A stretch of DNA of 64,000 nucleotides from NCBI RefSeq assembly GCF_017811155.1, contig NZ_JACVCV010000022.1, positions 1 through 64,000 on the forward strand, written 5' to 3'. Below are positions 62,812 to 64,000 of the stretch, in pieces. Source of the DNA: Lunatimonas salinarum. GTDB lineage: Bacteria; Bacteroidota; Bacteroidia; Cytophagales; Cyclobacteriaceae. The first letter of the stretch is position 1; each line of letters begins with the position of its first letter. The notes under the pieces were generated by a model that saw only the letters and a list, made by a program, of their open reading frames with translations, was not told the origin of the DNA and did no database searches. A program made the position numbers and the translations under genes.

Positions 62812-63540
62812 TTATTCGTGGGTAAGAATCATCGCTTCCAATCGGTTGAAGCATTTTTCCTTCAGGGCTGCTATGTTTTCTTTATGGAGATTCGTGGGGG
62901 GCAATATAGGGGCGGAGAAGTATATCCGCACCGTTCCGGGCCACATCAGCAAAGAACCCTTCGGCATCACTTTTTCAGATCCAATGACGGCCATGGGAAG
63001 CAGCGGTGTCTGGGTTTCGATGGCCAGCCTAAATGCACCGTTGAAAAAGGGCAGCAAGGGTCGGTCTGAATCGTTTCGGGTACCCTCCGGTGCCACCACG
63101 ATGGAGTGTCCTTCCGACAGAAATTGCATCAATTTTTGGATGCTTTTTTCCCGGCTTTCAGGGCTCTTTCTATCCACCCAAACAGCAAATTGGGAAATGA
63201 CCCACCCAAATAAGGGGATTTTCTTCAACTCCTTCTTTCCCAGCGCGCGGATTTCTTGAGGAATAGCCATTGGGATCACCGGTGCGTCCAGAAACGAACG
63301 ATGGTTGAAGGTATAGATATAGGCTTGGTCGGCTTCTATGTGTTCGGTTCCTTCCACCTGAAATCGAATACCCACCAACAATGCCCACCATCTAGCCCAT
63401 AGACGAATAAAGAAAAAGGATAGCCGCACTCCTTTGGGAGGGAAAAAGGAAGGGACTAGGATAAAAACTCCCAGGGCTACCATAAGTATATTAAATACTA
63501 AAATGGCATATATACTGTATACGACCCGAATGAATTTCAT
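62812..63540 (-). CDS. 1-acyl-sn-glycerol-3-phosphate acyltransferase (PlsC family)
   Basis: This 242-residue membrane-associated acyltransferase has an N-terminal hydrophobic stretch (about 10-32), the catalytic N-H80-R-S-F-L-D85 (HX4D) and V-A-P-E-G-T-R (about 149-155), the substrate-binding motif. It acylates lysophosphatidate to phosphatidate at the inner membrane for phospholipid synthesis. Length is typical. Upstream of the start is an AT-rich strand with a run of T on the plus strand. The neighbour at 62380-62745 lies on the same strand. Confidence 0.93.
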   Translation of the reverse strand: MKFIRVVYSIYAILVFNILMVALGVFILVPSFFPPKGVRLSFFFIRLWARWWALLVGIRFQVEGTEHIEADQAYIYTFNHRSFLDAPVIPMAIPQEIRALGKKELKKIPLFGWVISQFAVWVDRKSPESREKSIQKLMQFLSEGHSIVVAPEGTRNDSDRPLLPFFNGAFRLAIETQTPLLPMAVIGSEKVMPKGSLLMWPGTVRIYFSAPILPPTNLHKENIAALKEKCFNRLEAMILTHE

Positions 63541-64000
63541 TTTTTTGCCGCAAAATTAGCAAATTATCCCTTTTCTTGCTTTTTCAAGCCGCCTGTTTTG
63601 CTGCAGCAGGAAGATAAAGTCGAAGGTGTTTACGCCAATTTTTTGGAATCCATGCGGATTGATTTCTTTATTAGGATTTGCGGAAGGGCTCAACAAGTCA
63701 ATCCCGCCTGAGGGTTACTGGCATCCCCTAACCGCCAATTACGTCTTAAGGACAAATTATAGGTAGATTGAATATCACCCCTTGACCTGTACCCCACAAA
63801 TCCCCAAAAAACGTTAACTCAACGAGAAAAATACACGGTAGAGGAAAGGTCTGTATGTCTGTTCCATTTTTAGTCATCATATTCCAGAGGGTGCAATGTC
63901 AGTGCCGATTTGCCGGTATTCCTTATCCCGAAGCGTTAGTCCAGCGATGGCCGGATTTCCACTTCGTTCCAACACGTGGCATAGCCTTCCCTGTTTTTTA
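63541..64000. other. Gene-free right edge
   Basis: These are 460 bases without a supported gene. A fragment GACAAATTATAGGTAGATT at 63751-63769 resembles the sulfatase and gldC leaders but is followed only by a 16-codon frame (63767-63817), so it may be a decayed leader. Around 63910-63970 the string GCGTTAGTCCAGCGATGGCCGG stands alone and was not identifiable. The next gene may begin beyond the window. Confidence 0.4.

Noticed and set aside
1-64000. tRNA or rRNA genes
   Set aside because: No cloverleaf-like or rRNA-like segment was recognised on either strand by eye; a tRNAscan run would be needed for certainty.

Overview
The window looks like a chromosome segment of a Bacteroidota bacterium, probably order Cytophagales and close to Cyclobacteriaceae (Algoriphagus/Cecembia/Lunatimonas type). 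That placement is inferred from gene content: the gliding protein gene gldC, a carboxypeptidase-regulatory/TonB-dependent receptor paired with an SGNH lipoprotein, LytTR regulation, NIPSNAP, DUF2911, DUF1593 and DUF6544 proteins, several lipoprotein signals, and promoters of the Bacteroidota type (TTTG / TAnnTTTG). Starts usually lack a strong Shine-Dalgarno sequence. I saw no rRNA, tRNA or CRISPR array.

Layout. (1) 1-2.3 kb is mobile debris: IS21-type end repeats, a possible IS91-like transposase fragment, a DUF4160 / DUF2442-XRE pair resembling a toxin-antitoxin module, a long attC-like inverted repeat, and an internally deleted IS21 relic with a broken istA. (2) 2.3-4.9 kb holds an overlapping PEP-hydrolase-family / AAC(3)-family pair and a NIPSNAP protein. 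(3) 5.4-28.6 kb is a large exopolysaccharide (EPS) region: UDP-xylose synthase, a stand-alone receiver, an initiating sugar transferase carrying a degenerate receiver domain, glycosyltransferases, and a minus-strand operon of half-length TolC, Wzz with a degenerate kinase-like tail, Wzy, GT2, GT4 and Wzx. Next to it lie an O-acyltransferase, a LytTR regulator, a giant soluble hybrid histidine kinase and another membrane GT2. PEP carboxylase interrupts the region. (4) 28.7-33 kb carries HrpB, DUF2911 and a Gfo/Idh/MocA oxidoreductase. (5) 33.2-38.8 kb is a carbohydrate-acid/sulfated-glycan cluster: SMP-30, an enolase-superfamily enzyme and two sulfatases behind related spacers. (6) 38.8-45.8 kb has an acyl-CoA dehydrogenase with a small downstream membrane ORF interrupted by TGA, then a polysaccharide deacetylase, an alginate-lyase-family protein and a heparinase II/III-family protein. 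(7) 45.9-64 kb has the SGNH/TonB-receptor pair, gldC, kdsB, a Crp-family regulator with an MFS transporter, a DUF1593/epimerase pair, an M24 peptidase, DUF6544, an amidohydrolase, a DEAD-box helicase, a thioredoxin-like protein and PlsC.

The genes suggest a surface-living, polysaccharide-handling organism. It makes its own EPS through a Wzx/Wzy-type pathway with unusual export and control parts, and degrades uronic-acid or sulfated polysaccharides. The strongest candidates for new biology are the receiver / pseudo-receiver / sugar-transferase arrangement, the kinase-dead Wzz with a half-TolC, the related leader sequences in front of both sulfatases and gldC, the TGA-interrupted small membrane gene, and a near-consensus promoter pointing antisense into the SGNH gene.
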